Source: an uncultured Opitutia bacterium (GTDB lineage: Bacteria > Verrucomicrobiota > Verrucomicrobiia > Opitutales > Opitutaceae). From it: a stretch of DNA of 64,000 nucleotides. The stretch covers positions 37,261 to 101,260 of the forward strand of contig CALFZM010000082.1 in NCBI GenBank assembly GCA_937952235.1, written 5' to 3'. Both the position numbers and the translations under genes were made by a program. The notes under the pieces are model-generated. The model was not told the DNA's origin and ran no database searches. It saw only the letters and a list, made by a program, of their open reading frames with translations. Below, piece after piece: positions 26,383 to 35,766 of this stretch (the stretch's first letter is position 1; the number at the start of each line of letters is the position of its first letter).

Positions 26383-27330
26383 TCACTCGCCGTCCAGCCA
26401 CGCCTCGATCTGCGCCTTCGAACGCCGCACGTCGTCGACGGGCGTCTGCGGCCCGAGTTCGAGCGTGAGCAGCTGGCCCGGGCGCCAGTACTTCCGCAGG
26501 GCGGCGAAATCGACCCGGCCCGTTCCCACCGGCTGGTGATCCCGCCCGCTCGCACTGACGTCGTGCAGGTGGAAGCCGAGCGTCCGCGCCGCCAGCGCCG
26601 CGAGGTGGGAGTGCGGTTCGAGCAGGCCGTGATCCGCCTTGATCGCCGCGTGGCCGGTGTCGTGCCAGTAGCCCACCGGCGCGTCCGCCGGCAAGCCGTC
26701 CAGCCAGACCGCGATGTCGGCCTCGCGCGGGAGCTCCGCAAACCCGTCGCGGTTTTCAAACCCGAGCCGCACGCCGCGCGCCGTCGCGTGCGGCAGCAGC
26801 GCCCCGACGCTCTCCTGCGCGCGACTCCAGAACGGCGGCAGCTTCCGCGCCAGCCGCGCCTGCGCCCGCGCCAGCACCGCCGCGTAGCGCGCTCCGGCGG
26901 CGGGGGACGGCGCGGCGGCCGTTTCCCGCCGGCACCGTGCCAGCCGCGGCGCGGGATCGAACCACCGGAAGCGCACGCGCCCGAGATGGCACACCAGCAC
27001 CTCCGCCTTCACCTCGGCCGCGAAATCGAGACTGCGCCGGCTGTGCCGCAGCCACTGCTCGCGCTCGGCGGCGTCGGGCGACGACGGCTCGTAAAGGTTG
27101 GGCGCGGCGCGCAACGCTCCGGGCGGCAGCGGACAGAAGTTGTGCGTCGAGCTCACGCGGATCACGCCGGCTTGGACCGCCCGGAGAATGCCCGGGACGA
27201 GCGTGACCGGGACGCCGTGGCTCAATTCCACGTGCTCGAACCCGAGGCGCGCGATTTCCTCCAGCATCGCGTGGCCGTCCCGATGCCGGTGCGAGCACCA
27301 GCAGGTGGAGAGGGCGAGCCGCGGCTTCAC
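26383..27330 (-). CDS. TIM-barrel sugar phosphate isomerase/epimerase family protein
   Basis: 315 residues from a GTG at 27330 (MKPRLALSTCWCSHRHRDG). Segments typical of the xylose-isomerase-like barrel: 'LEEIARLGFEHVELSHG', 'RVSSTHNFCPLPPG', 'EVLVCHLGRVRF', 'GVRLGFENRDGFAELP', 'VGYWHDTGHAAIKAD', 'LGFHLHDVSASGRDHQPVG' and 'LLTLELGPQTPVDDV'. The Glu, Asp/His, His and Glu in those strands are the probable metal ligands. No signal peptide, so it is cytoplasmic, unlike the Tat-exported relative at 17208. Substrate unknown. The gene is just downstream of rpsU on the same strand but separated from it by a strong terminator. Confidence 0.88.
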   Translation of the reverse strand: MKPRLALSTCWCSHRHRDGHAMLEEIARLGFEHVELSHGVPVTLVPGILRAVQAGVIRVSSTHNFCPLPPGALRAAPNLYEPSSPDAAEREQWLRHSRRSLDFAAEVKAEVLVCHLGRVRFRWFDPAPRLARCRRETAAAPSPAAGARYAAVLARAQARLARKLPPFWSRAQESVGALLPHATARGVRLGFENRDGFAELPREADIAVWLDGLPADAPVGYWHDTGHAAIKADHGLLEPHSHLAALAARTLGFHLHDVSASGRDHQPVGTGRVDFAALRKYWRPGQLLTLELGPQTPVDDVRRSKAQIEAWLDGE

Positions 27331-27365
27331 GCGTCCGGACCCTGCCCGACGTCTCCCGCCAGACA

Positions 27366-27397
27366 ACAAAAAGCCGCACCTCGGAATGAGGTGCGGC
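27366..27397 (-). terminator. Rho-independent terminator of rpsU
   Basis: On the minus strand a perfect 10-bp stem GCCGCACCTC / GAGGTGCGGC with a five-base loop (27373-27397) is followed at once by TTTTTGTT. It lies 22 bp after the rpsU stop. This is one of two textbook intrinsic terminators in the window. Confidence 0.93.
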
Positions 27398-27419
27398 GGG
27401 AAAGGGACGGGCGGGCGAC

Positions 27420-27617
27420 TTATTCCGCGTACCGGCGGCGAAGCATCTGCGTGAAGGCCTGGACCTTTTCCTTCCGACGGCGCTTCTCGCAGGGCTTTTC
27501 GTAATAACGCTTGGCGCGGGTACCCTTGATGATGTTCTCGCGATCGAGCTTCTTCTTCATGCGCCGCAGCGCGCGGTCGATGGGCTCGTTCTTGCGAATC
27601 TTGATTTCGATGGGCAT
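27420..27617 (-). CDS. rpsU: 30S ribosomal protein S21
   Basis: 65 residues from the ATG at 27617 (MPIEIKIRKNEPIDRALRRM), a full-length bS21, too short to stand out in most ORF scans. Conserved features: 'NEPIDRALRRMKKKLDREN', 'KGTRAKRYYEKP' and the basic tail 'KRRRKEKVQAF'. S21 sits near the 16S 3' end and promotes initiation. Here it stands alone, with its own promoter and terminator, and not in the rpsU-dnaG-rpoD operon of proteobacteria. It is divergent from dnaE. Confidence 0.96.
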   Translation of the reverse strand: MPIEIKIRKNEPIDRALRRMKKKLDRENIIKGTRAKRYYEKPCEKRRRKEKVQAFTQMLRRRYAE

Positions 27618-27660
27618 GGGACGGTCTAGAGCGGTCGGATGGTGAAAGGAAAAGCGGAGC

Positions 27661-27689
27661 AATAGGCCAGCCGCCGCAGGCTTCGTCAA
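27661..27689 (-). promoter_or_regulatory. Probable sigma-70-type promoter of rpsU
   Basis: On the minus strand TTGACG (27689-27684) is followed after exactly 17 bp by CCTATT (27666-27661). The predicted start would be near 27654, leaving a leader of about 37 nt before the ATG. The -35 is close to consensus and the -10 is weak. Confidence 0.42.
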
Positions 27690-27954
27690 CGGCTTTTTTC
27701 GGCCCCGCAACACCCGGTTTGGTGGCCCAGTGAACACACGGAAGACACGGAAACGCGGGGCCCGAGCCGCCGGACAATTGGCAAGGAAGCGGCTGAACGC
27801 GACGCTCGGGAGATCGGGAAGGAATCCGGGTTCCTCCCGGCCTTCCGGTCCGGCACAGACTACGCCCCGTTCCGGGTGCTCCGTGGGCAGAATTTCCCCG
27901 CTTCCCCTTTCCGTGCGCTTGCACGCGTCATCGCGGCGGCTTGTTTCAAGGGCC
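27690..27954. other. rpsU-dnaE divergent intergenic region with degenerate inverted repeat
   Basis: Includes the dnaE leader. Near 27730-27760 'ACACGGAAGACACGGAAACGC' type sequence appears, and a rough inverse ('CGCTTCCCCTTTCCGTGCGC') near 27900-27920. This resembles a decayed palindromic repeat of the dispersed type. The frame is open through it in phase with dnaE, but the translation is not family-like. No convincing promoter for dnaE can be named. Confidence 0.4.
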
Positions 27955-30900
27955 TTGGCTGCCTCCGACCAGAATTTCGTCCATCTCCACGTCCACACCG
28001 ACTACAGCCTGCTCGACGGCTGCTGCCGGATAGACCGGCTGGTGGAGCGGGCCCAGCAACTCGGCATGAGCGCGATGGCGCTCACCGACCACGGCAATCT
28101 CTACGGTGCGATCGAATTTTACAACCAGGCGAAGGCCAAGGGGATTAAACCACTGATCGGCTGTGAACTCTATCTCACCGAGACCTCGCGGCTGGAGAAG
28201 AACGGCCGCTCCGACGAGGGCAAGTCGATCTTCCACCTGGGCCTGCTGGCGAAGAATCTCACCGGCTATCAGAATCTGCTGAAGCTGGTTTCAGACGCCC
28301 ACCTGCGGGGTTTCTATTACAAACCGCGCACCGACATCGAAACGCTCGCCCGGCACGCCTCCGGGCTCATCGGTTTCACCGGCTGCCTGGCTTCGCTCGT
28401 GCCGCAGCACCTGCTCTACGACCGCCACGAGGAGGCGAGGAAGGCCTGCGGCCGTTTCGTGGAAATCTTCGGCCGGGAGAATTATTTCGTCGAGATCCAG
28501 GACCACGGCATTCCGGAGCAGAAGAAGATCATCCCCGGCCTCCTGAGGCTGGCGGAGGAGTTCGGCCTGAAAGTCATCTGCACGAACGACGTTCACTACG
28601 TGCGCGACCAGGACGCGGGGCCGCACGATGCGATGCTCTGCATCCAGACCGGTTCGAAGATCGACGACGAGAAGCGGATGAGATTTTCGGGCAACCAGTT
28701 CTACCTGAAGTCGCGCGACGAGATGGCGCGCCTCTTCGCCGAGGTGCCCGAGTCGCTCACCAACACGCAGCTCGTCGCCGAGATGTGCGAGCTCGCGATT
28801 CCGTTTCCGAAGGGCAGCGAGCGCTACCCCCGCTACCCGCTGCCGGTGGAGGTGCGGTCCACGCTCTCGCCCGCCCAGTACCTGCACGAGCTCTGCGTGA
28901 AGGGCCTGACGAGCCGCTACGGCTGCGACTTCCAGGCGGTCGCCCAGCGCCCCGTGGTCGCGGCGCGGCTCGCGAAGCTCTCGGACCTGCCCGCCGGGCA
29001 GAAGCCGCAGCCGCCCGACTACGCCGGCCTTGCCCTCGAGGAGGAACTCGCCGTCCGGATGGGCTACGAGCTGGCGATCATCAACGTCACGGGCTTTGTC
29101 GACTACTTCCTCGTCGTCTGGGATTTCATCAACTGGGCGAAGCAACACGGCGTGCCCGTCGGCCCCGGCCGCGGCTCCGGCGCCGGCTGCCTCGTGGCCT
29201 ACCTGCTCGGCATCACCAACCTCGACCCGATCCGCTTCAAGCTGCTGTTCGAGCGCTTCCTCAATCCCGAGCGCGTGTCGCCGCCCGACTTCGACATCGA
29301 TTTCTGCATGCGGCGGCGCGAGGAGGTCATCAACTACGTCCGCGAGAAGTACGGCCGCGACTGCGTGGCCAACATCATCACCTACGGCACGCTCGGCGCG
29401 AAGATGGTGATCCGCGACATCTCGCGGGTGCACAACCTCGCGTTCGCCGACGCCGACCGGCTCGCGAAGATGATCCCCGACGAGCTCAACATCACGCTCG
29501 AGGATTCGATCACGAAGAGCGCCGAGCTGCGCGACGAGGTCAGCCGCAATCCGGTCGCGAAGCGGATCTTCGACCAGGCGCGCGTGCTCGAGGGCATGGT
29601 GCGCAACACCGGCAAGCACGCGGCCGGCATCATCATCACGGACAAGCCGCTCGACGAGTTCGTCCCCCTCACGCTGCAGGAAGGGGACGTCACGGTGCAG
29701 TTCGACATGAACGCCGTCGGCAAGCTCGGCCTGCTGAAGATGGACTTCCTCGGGCTGAAGACCCTCACGGTGATTTCCGACGCGGTGGAGAACGTGCGCC
29801 GCACGGCCGACCCGGCCTTCGACATCGAGCGGATCCCGCTCGATGACCCGAAGACCTACACGATCCTCAACGCGGGCAAGACGGTCGGCGTGTTCCAGCT
29901 CGAATCGCCCGGGATGCAGAATGCCTGCAAGCAGGTCGGCGTCTCGAACATCGACGACATCAATGCCATCTGCGCGCTCTACCGCCCGGGGCCGATGGCG
30001 TTCATCCCCGACTACGCCCGCGGCAAGAAGGACCCCGCGAGCGTGTCCTATCCGCATCCGCTGCTCGAGCAGTCGCTGCAGGAGACGTATGGCATCATCG
30101 TCTACCAGGAGCAGGTGATGGAGTGCGCGAAGATCATCGCCGGCTACACGCTCGGCGGCGCCGACATGCTGCGCCGCGCGATGGGCAAGAAGGATGCGGA
30201 GGCGATGGCGAAGGAGCGGATCAAGTTCGTCGAGGGCGCGAAGCGCGTGAACGACATCGACGAGAAGAAGGCCAACGAGATCTTCGACCTGCTGAACAAG
30301 TTCGCCAGCTACGGCTTCAACAAGTCGCACTCCGCCGCGTACGCGCTCGTCAGCTACCAGACGGCGTATCTGAAGGCCAACTACCCGGTGCAGTTCATGG
30401 CCGCGGTGCTGACGGCCGAGCTGGGCAACGCCGAAAAGGTCTCCCACTTCATCGCCGAATGCGAGGCGATGGGCATCACCGTGCTCGGCCCGGACGTGAA
30501 CGAGTCGCGCGAGACGTTCACGCCGGTGTTTCGCCGGGGGGCGAAACCCGGGGCCGAGGCGACGGGCAATGGGCGATCGACCAGCCTGGCGGCCTCCGAA
30601 CCCGCCACCCCATCGCCCATCGCCCCTCGCCCCTCGCCTGCCCAGCCCGAAGCGGATGGCGGCGGAGCCGCCATCCGCTTCGGGCTGGCCGGCATCAAGG
30701 GCGTCGGCGAGCAGGCCGCCCAGAAGATCCTCGAGGAACGCGAGAAGACGGGCGCCTACCGCGACTTCGCCGACTTCCTGCTGCGCGTGGACGCGCGCGC
30801 GATCAACAAGCGCGTGCTCGAGAACCTCGTCGCCACCGGCGCCTTCGATTTCGGCGGCACGGAGCGCGAGGAGCTCTTCGGCCAGCTCGACGAGGCGCTC

Positions 30901-31813
30901 GCGGTGCTGGCCGAGCTGCAGCGGAAGTACCCGGGGCTGCGGAAGGACGCCCCCGCGGCAGGAGTTCGTCCGCCTGCTGCGCCACCCCCGGCGCGCACCG
31001 GCGGCCGCTCCGGCCGCGACCGCGCTGGCCGACGACGCGATGTTCGAGCTCGGCGGCGGCGCGGCCCCCGCCGCGGCCAGGGCATCCGCCAAATCCGCCG
31101 CGGCCGCCGAACGCAAGGTCCTCACCGCCGCCAACCGGCTCCAGTTCGAGAAGGAGCTGCTCGGCTTCTACGTCTCCGGCCACCCCATGAACGCCTACGC
31201 CGGCCTGGCCGAGGCGCTCAACACGTACGCCATCGAGGACCTGCTGCAGCAGGGCGACCGCGTCGAGTTCCGCCTCTGCGGCATCGCCGGCAACATCGTC
31301 AAGCGCCTCTCGAAAAAGGACAACCGGCCCTGGGCGATGTTCACGCTCGCGACGAAGCAGGGGTCGATCGGGTTGAACATCTTTGCCGACGGCTACGAGG
31401 CCTACGGCCGCAGCCTGGTGGAAAACGCCACCGTGCTCGTGCAGGGCAACATCATCGTCAACCAGGAGGGCCCGCGCATCAACGTGAAGGAGATCTATCC
31501 GCTCGACGGACAGATCGCCGGCCTGGTGAAACGCGTGACCTGGCTGCTGCAGCCGGCGCATCCGGGCGTGCCGGATTTCCTGCGCGCGCTCCGCGCCACG
31601 CTCGACCGCCAGGCCGGCGACACCAAGGTCCAGCTCGGCTTCGTCTTCGAGCGCCGCATCGCGCCCATCGCCGAGACCAGCACCGCGCTGAGCTGGAAGC
31701 TGAACGCGCCGGCCTTCCAGCAGCTTCGCGCCCATCCGGCGGTGGCCGGCGTGCAGATCGAGACGCGCCCGGTCGAGCTCAAGGAAGACCGCCGCTGGAA
31801 GAAGCGCGGCTGA
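27955..31813 (+). CDS. dnaE: DNA polymerase III alpha subunit, with insertion and apparent +1 frameshift
   Basis: Replicative polymerase of about 1285 residues if read through the frameshift. Start taken at TTG 27955 (MAASDQNFVHLHVHTDYSLL); GTG 27913 is an alternative. The PHP domain shows 'HLHVHTDYSLLDG' and 'ALTDHGNLYG'. The catalytic palm has 'GPGRGSGAGCLVAYLLGI' and 'PPDFDIDFCMRRR' (about 443-455). 'GKHAAGIIITDKPL', 'YRPGPMAFIPDYARGKK' and 'ASYGFNKSHSAAYALVSYQT' are diagnostic. Between 'RETFTPV' and 'IRFGLAGIKGVGEQ' sits an extra stretch of about 46 residues that holds a perfect hairpin (30642-30688). At about 30940-30985 the frame must move by +1 to continue: the HhH region ends in one frame, and 'FEKELLGFYVSGHPM' with the OB/tau-binding end is in the next. 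Either a base-call error in C-runs (CCCCC at about 30951) or a real disruption. Confidence 0.93.
30642..30688. repeat. Perfect 22-bp inverted repeat inside dnaE
   Basis: Arms 30642-30663 and 30667-30688 are exact inverse copies with a 3-base loop GGA. The right arm codes for the native 'AIRFGLAG' of DnaE. The left arm is therefore an inverted copy of native coding sequence, joined to an upstream low-complexity stretch (tandem CGCCCCTCGCCCCTCGCC) typical of intergenic repeats. Confidence 0.92.
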
Positions 31814-31846
31814 CGATTGGGCATTGCGGAACCGGGGGCCGGGCGC

Positions 31847-32980
31847 GTGAATCGGCCGCTCCGCGTGAACGCCATCCTCAACCACGCCGCCCGCATCCTC
31901 GAAGCCGCCGCCACGTCCGCCATGCCGGCCGACCGGGCGCTGCGTCATTATTTTCTGGAGACGCGCCACCTCGGCCCCCGCGACAAGCGGGCGATCAGCG
32001 GCGCGGTTTTCGCCTACTTCCGCTGGCTGGCCTGGCTGGACGAACGCGCCTCCCGCCAGAAGCAGGTCGAGGCCGCCCTCGCGCTCCAGGCCCGGTTCCG
32101 CGCCGACGAGAAGGCGGTCAAGGTGGAGGCCCTCGCCGCCCGCGCCGTGCCGGGCTGGCTGCGCGACGAGATGGAGCTGCCGGCGGACTACCTCCGCCAG
32201 CTCCAGCGCGAGCCCGCCCTCTGGCTGCGGGCCCGCCCCGGGACCGGCGCCCGGCTCGCCCGCGAACTGGGCGCCGCGGAGGTCTCCGACCGCGCGCCCG
32301 ACGCCCTGCGCTACACCGGGGCGCAGGATCTGTTCGTCTCGCCGGCGTTTCATCGCGGCGCGTTCGAGATCCAGGACCTCGCCTCCCAGCTCGTGGGGCT
32401 CGCGTGCGCCCCGCGGCCGGGCGAGACCTGGTGGGACGCCTGCGCCGGCGAAGGCGGCAAGCTCCTGCACCTCGCGGGCCTCATGGGCAACAAGGGCGTG
32501 GTGTGGGCCAGCGACCGCAACGAGCGTCGCCTGCAGGTGCTCAAGCGCCGGGCCGCGCGCGCGGAAATCTTCAACTACCGCGCCGCGCCGTGGGACGGCA
32601 CCGCCCGCCTGCCCACGAAGACGAAGTTCGACGGCGTCCTGCTCGACGCCCCGTGCTCCGGGGTCGGGACCTGGCAGCGCAACCCGCACGCGCGCTGGAC
32701 GACCACGCCCGACGACGTCCGCGAACTCGCCGCCGCCCAGCGCACATTGCTCGAGCCCGTGCTGCCGGCGCTCAAGCCCGGCGGCCGCCTCGTGTACGCC
32801 GTGTGCACGCTCACGCGGAGCGAAACGACCGCGGTGGCGGACGCATTTGCGGCCGCCCACCCTGAACTCCAGCCGGCCGGGCTGTTCGGTGCGGACGCGG
32901 GTCCGTCGCGGGTCCTGCTCTGGCCGCACGAACTCAACGCCAACGGCATGTTCATCGCCGCGTGGAGACGCGCAAAATAG
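31847..32980 (+). CDS. RsmB/NOP-family RNA (cytosine-5) methyltransferase
   Basis: 377 residues from a GTG at 31847 (TTG 31817 is an alternative), 33 bp after dnaE. An NusB-like helical N-part ('ALRHYFLETRHLGPRDKRAI') precedes the SAM-binding domain: motif I 'WWDACAGEGGKLLHLAGL', motif IV 'DGVLLDAPCSGVGTWQRNP' with the releasing Cys, and motif VI 'RLVYAVCTLTRSE' with the catalytic Cys. It should place m5C on rRNA (C967-type in RsmB); the exact target is not shown. The 3' end overlaps the next methyltransferase gene by 19 bp. Confidence 0.9.
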   Translation: MNRPLRVNAILNHAARILEAAATSAMPADRALRHYFLETRHLGPRDKRAISGAVFAYFRWLAWLDERASRQKQVEAALALQARFRADEKAVKVEALAARAVPGWLRDEMELPADYLRQLQREPALWLRARPGTGARLARELGAAEVSDRAPDALRYTGAQDLFVSPAFHRGAFEIQDLASQLVGLACAPRPGETWWDACAGEGGKLLHLAGLMGNKGVVWASDRNERRLQVLKRRAARAEIFNYRAAPWDGTARLPTKTKFDGVLLDAPCSGVGTWQRNPHARWTTTPDDVRELAAAQRTLLEPVLPALKPGGRLVYAVCTLTRSETTAVADAFAAAHPELQPAGLFGADAGPSRVLLWPHELNANGMFIAAWRRAK

Positions 32981-33744
32981 ACGCCGCCACCGTCCGGGCG
33001 GACTTCAACGACCTCGTCGCGGTCGTCCACTACACCCGCGCCGCCCACGAACTCGGTCTCTGGCGTTCCGAACGCCTGCTGATCGAGCGTTTCTTTCCCG
33101 ACCCCGGCGCGGCGCTCCTGGAGGCCGGCTGCGGCGCCGGCCGCGTGACGCTCGGCCTCTGGCAGCTCGGCTACCATCGCATCACGGCGTTCGACTTCGC
33201 CGAGGAACTCGTGGACCAGGCCCGGAGCCTCGCCGCGGAGCGCCACGCGGAGGCGATCCGCTTCCTGCACGCCGATGCGACGCGGCTCGGCGCCGACTCC
33301 CGGTTCACCCCGCCCTACGACGGCGCCTTGTTCATGTTCAACGGCCTCATGCAGATCCCCGGCCGCGCCCACCGGCGCGCGGCGTTGCGCGAACTGCACG
33401 CCGCGTGCGCACCGGACGCCCCGCTGCTGTTCACCACGCACGATCGCGACGCCACGCCGACGGAGCGCGCGCTCTGGCGGCTGGAGACGCTCCGCTGGGT
33501 GCGCGGCACGCAGGATCCGCGGCTGGTCGAGTTCGGCGACCGCTACTTCGAGGACGAGACGGGACGGACGTTCATGCACCTCCCCGACCGGAGGGAAATC
33601 CTCGAGGACCTCGCCGCCACCGGCTGGCGCCACGCCTACGATGCACTGCGGCCGGAGGTCGCCCGCGAATCCCGCGCCGTGCGCGAGTTTTCCGACGAGT
33701 GCCGCTTCTGGGTCGCGCACCGCAGTCGCGTGCCGGCCGGGTGA
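32962..33744 (+). CDS. Class I SAM-dependent methyltransferase
   Basis: 260 residues from a GTG at 32962, overlapping the RsmB-like gene. Motif I 'ALLEAGCGAGRVTLGLWQLG', the acidic strand end 'ITAFDFAEELVDQAR' and 'IRFLHADATRLG' define a Rossmann-fold methyltransferase, with a small C-terminal beta region. Substrate not identifiable; overlap with a tRNA/rRNA methylase gene hints at coupled expression only. It is convergent with the peptidase/TPR gene across repeat copy D. Confidence 0.85.
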   Translation: METRKIDAATVRADFNDLVAVVHYTRAAHELGLWRSERLLIERFFPDPGAALLEAGCGAGRVTLGLWQLGYHRITAFDFAEELVDQARSLAAERHAEAIRFLHADATRLGADSRFTPPYDGALFMFNGLMQIPGRAHRRAALRELHAACAPDAPLLFTTHDRDATPTERALWRLETLRWVRGTQDPRLVEFGDRYFEDETGRTFMHLPDRREILEDLAATGWRHAYDALRPEVARESRAVREFSDECRFWVAHRSRVPAG

Positions 33745-33777
33745 GGACGGCGGGTGGGCCGAAACCGATCCGGCGGA

Positions 33778-33851
33778 GGTGGAGCCGCCTGTCCCCAGGC
33801 GGCTGATTTTCGCACGACCCGTCCGCAGCGGCTTGAGGACCAGATCCTCCC
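33778..33851. repeat. Palindromic element copy D (family 1)
   Basis: It begins with GGTGGAGC and a perfect left hairpin GCCGCCTG-TCCC-CAGGCGGC. The right half (CAGCGGCTTGAGGACCAGATC) matches the decayed right half of copy C, and the closing arm is worn to CCTCCCC. It lies between convergent genes. Confidence 0.8.
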
Positions 33852-33930
33852 CGTGCAGTGGCTGGGTCGGTGCAGCGCGTTCTTGGGAACGCTGGGTCGA
33901 AGGCCCATGCCATCGGGGCGGGCCGCGGCC

Positions 33931-35766
33931 TCACGGTGGTCCGGTCGGGTCCGCCGGTGCGAGCCGTCCCCGGATCCGGCGCACCTCCTCCGCCACCACC
34001 GGGTCGAGCGGCAGCTCGAGCAGGGCGTCGAGCTGGACGAGCGCCCGGGCGGTGTCGCCGGCGTTCGCGGCGGCGACGGCGTCGCGCAACTGCCGGTAGT
34101 CTCCCATCCGCCGGCGCACGGCTTCCATGAACGTGCGCGCCGCGGGATCGAGCTCGCGGCCGAGCGCCGCTTCGGCGATCGCAAGCGCCTCGTCGATCCG
34201 CCGCTCCTCCGACAGCCGGTTGATGGCTTCGACCTCGTCCTGCAGCCGCTCGCGCTCGAGCAGCCGGCGGGCGTAGAGCATGCCGGGGCTCGAGACATTG
34301 GCCAGCCGGGCGCTCAGCCGCTCCAGCCGGCTCCGTCCCGCGGCCCGGCGGCCGGCGCGAATCTCCGCCGCGGCGATGCCAGCCTCGATCATGGCGTTTC
34401 CGGGCGACTGGAGCAGTCCCCGGTACAAACGTTCCAGGTCGCCGTGATCGTAGGTCGCCATGCCGCGGATGATTCCCGCCAGTCCCTCGTAGGAGGCGAC
34501 GTGCGACGGCGAAAGCTCGATGGCCCGCCGGAAATCCTCGGCCGCGGCATCGAGCGTGTCCGGATCGAACGGCGTGCTCGGCGCCCAGGGCTGGAGCAGC
34601 TCGGGGAGTCGCGACACCGCCAGGTTGTAGTAGGCCAGGTAGCTCGTGGAACCGGCGTCGGCTGCCCGGGCGAGCATGGCGAAGGCGGTGGCAAAATCCT
34701 TCCGCTCGACGGCGATGTGGCCGAGCAGCTCCCACGGCCGTGGGTCACGCGGCGCCAGCTCGGCGGCGCGGCCGAGGTACGGCTCGGCCTCGTCGGCGCT
34801 GCGGGCCCCGAGCAGCAGCGACCCCTTCGCCAGCGCGACGTCGGCCGGCCCGGCAGGCCCGATCCGCACCACGCGGGCGAGGTCCGCCGTAGAGCGCGAA
34901 TAGACGTGCTTGTGGTAGCTCCCGCCCGCGATGTAGCGGCGCAGCTTGATCTCGAGCGCGGCGTAGTCGGCGCCGAACGCGCTGCTGAAGGCATCGTCGT
35001 CCGAGGGCGCCCGCGGGAGCAGTTCGAGAAAGCGCTGGAGCGCCACGCTGCCCGGCGCCTGCTGGCTGAAGAGGAGGAAATGCACCAGCGCCCACGACTG
35101 CGCGTAGAAGATGCCGCTGCGCGTGACTTCGTCGTAAAGCAGGGAGTCGCGGCCGACGCCGAGCAGCTTGGGCAGCGGGAGCAGGCTCTCCTCCCGCAGC
35201 AGGTTGATGTGCTCCTCCATCGGCGCGCCGAACGCGTAGCTGCGCGCGTCGGGCAGCTCGAACGTCGCGTACACCTCGGCCAGCCCCTCGCCCAGCCAGA
35301 GCGGCATGTAGCCCTCGCGGGCGCTGAGATGCCAGTGCACCGCCTCGTGGAAGATCACGCGCCGCGTCTCGGCGGCATTGCGGGCCGCGCTGAGCATGAT
35401 CGTGTTGATGTCGTTGGCGCGGACGAAGAATCCGCCGACCCGCGCCGGGCGACCGCCCTCGAGCGGCACGTAGGGCTCCATCGCCCGCGCGTTGCGGAAC
35501 AGCACGACCGTCACCGGGCGGAGCCGCTCCACCGGCACCGGCACCGCGGTCTGGAGCCCATGGCGGAACTGTTCGAGCTCCACCGCCCACTGGCGGGCGA
35601 CCTTCTCCCCCTCGGTCGTGAGGATGGTGAAGCGGTCGGTCACCGCCTTCACCCAGCGTTCCTCGGCCGCGGTCGCGACGCCCGCGCCGAGTGCGCCGAG
35701 CAGCACCAGCAGCACCCATCCCGGGCGCCACCGGCCGCCGGCCTCACCTGGGACCGAAGAGCGCAT
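33931..35766 (-). CDS. Exported gluzincin-like metallopeptidase domain + TPR repeats
   Basis: 611 residues from the ATG at 35766 (MRSSVPGEAGG), whose first 35 residues contain a signal peptide or anchor ('WVLLVLLGALGAGVATAA'). An HExxH motif, HEAVH (140-144), is followed by a WLGEGLAE segment (Glu160). This is the HExxH-E arrangement of a gluzincin / peptidase MA-like domain. From about residue 310 on, TPR-type helices dominate ('AKGSLLLGARSADEAEPYLG', 'AVSRLPELLQPWAPST', 'LAGIIRGMATYDHGDLERLY'). The family has no fixed name and the substrate is unknown. The start overlaps the end of the hydrolase gene by 23 bp, suggesting co-translation of two exported proteins. Confidence 0.75.
   Translation of the reverse strand: MRSSVPGEAGGRWRPGWVLLVLLGALGAGVATAAEERWVKAVTDRFTILTTEGEKVARQWAVELEQFRHGLQTAVPVPVERLRPVTVVLFRNARAMEPYVPLEGGRPARVGGFFVRANDINTIMLSAARNAAETRRVIFHEAVHWHLSAREGYMPLWLGEGLAEVYATFELPDARSYAFGAPMEEHINLLREESLLPLPKLLGVGRDSLLYDEVTRSGIFYAQSWALVHFLLFSQQAPGSVALQRFLELLPRAPSDDDAFSSAFGADYAALEIKLRRYIAGGSYHKHVYSRSTADLARVVRIGPAGPADVALAKGSLLLGARSADEAEPYLGRAAELAPRDPRPWELLGHIAVERKDFATAFAMLARAADAGSTSYLAYYNLAVSRLPELLQPWAPSTPFDPDTLDAAAEDFRRAIELSPSHVASYEGLAGIIRGMATYDHGDLERLYRGLLQSPGNAMIEAGIAAAEIRAGRRAAGRSRLERLSARLANVSSPGMLYARRLLERERLQDEVEAINRLSEERRIDEALAIAEAALGRELDPAARTFMEAVRRRMGDYRQLRDAVAAANAGDTARALVQLDALLELPLDPVVAEEVRRIRGRLAPADPTGPP

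Noticed and set aside
30545..30660. Intein or second gene inside dnaE
   Set aside because: Only about 46 residues, no splicing Cys/Ser or His-Asn motifs, and the stretch is low-complexity.
28291..31134. 947-codon antisense frame over dnaE
   Set aside because: Mirror of a conserved polymerase; composition is typical of antisense shadow.
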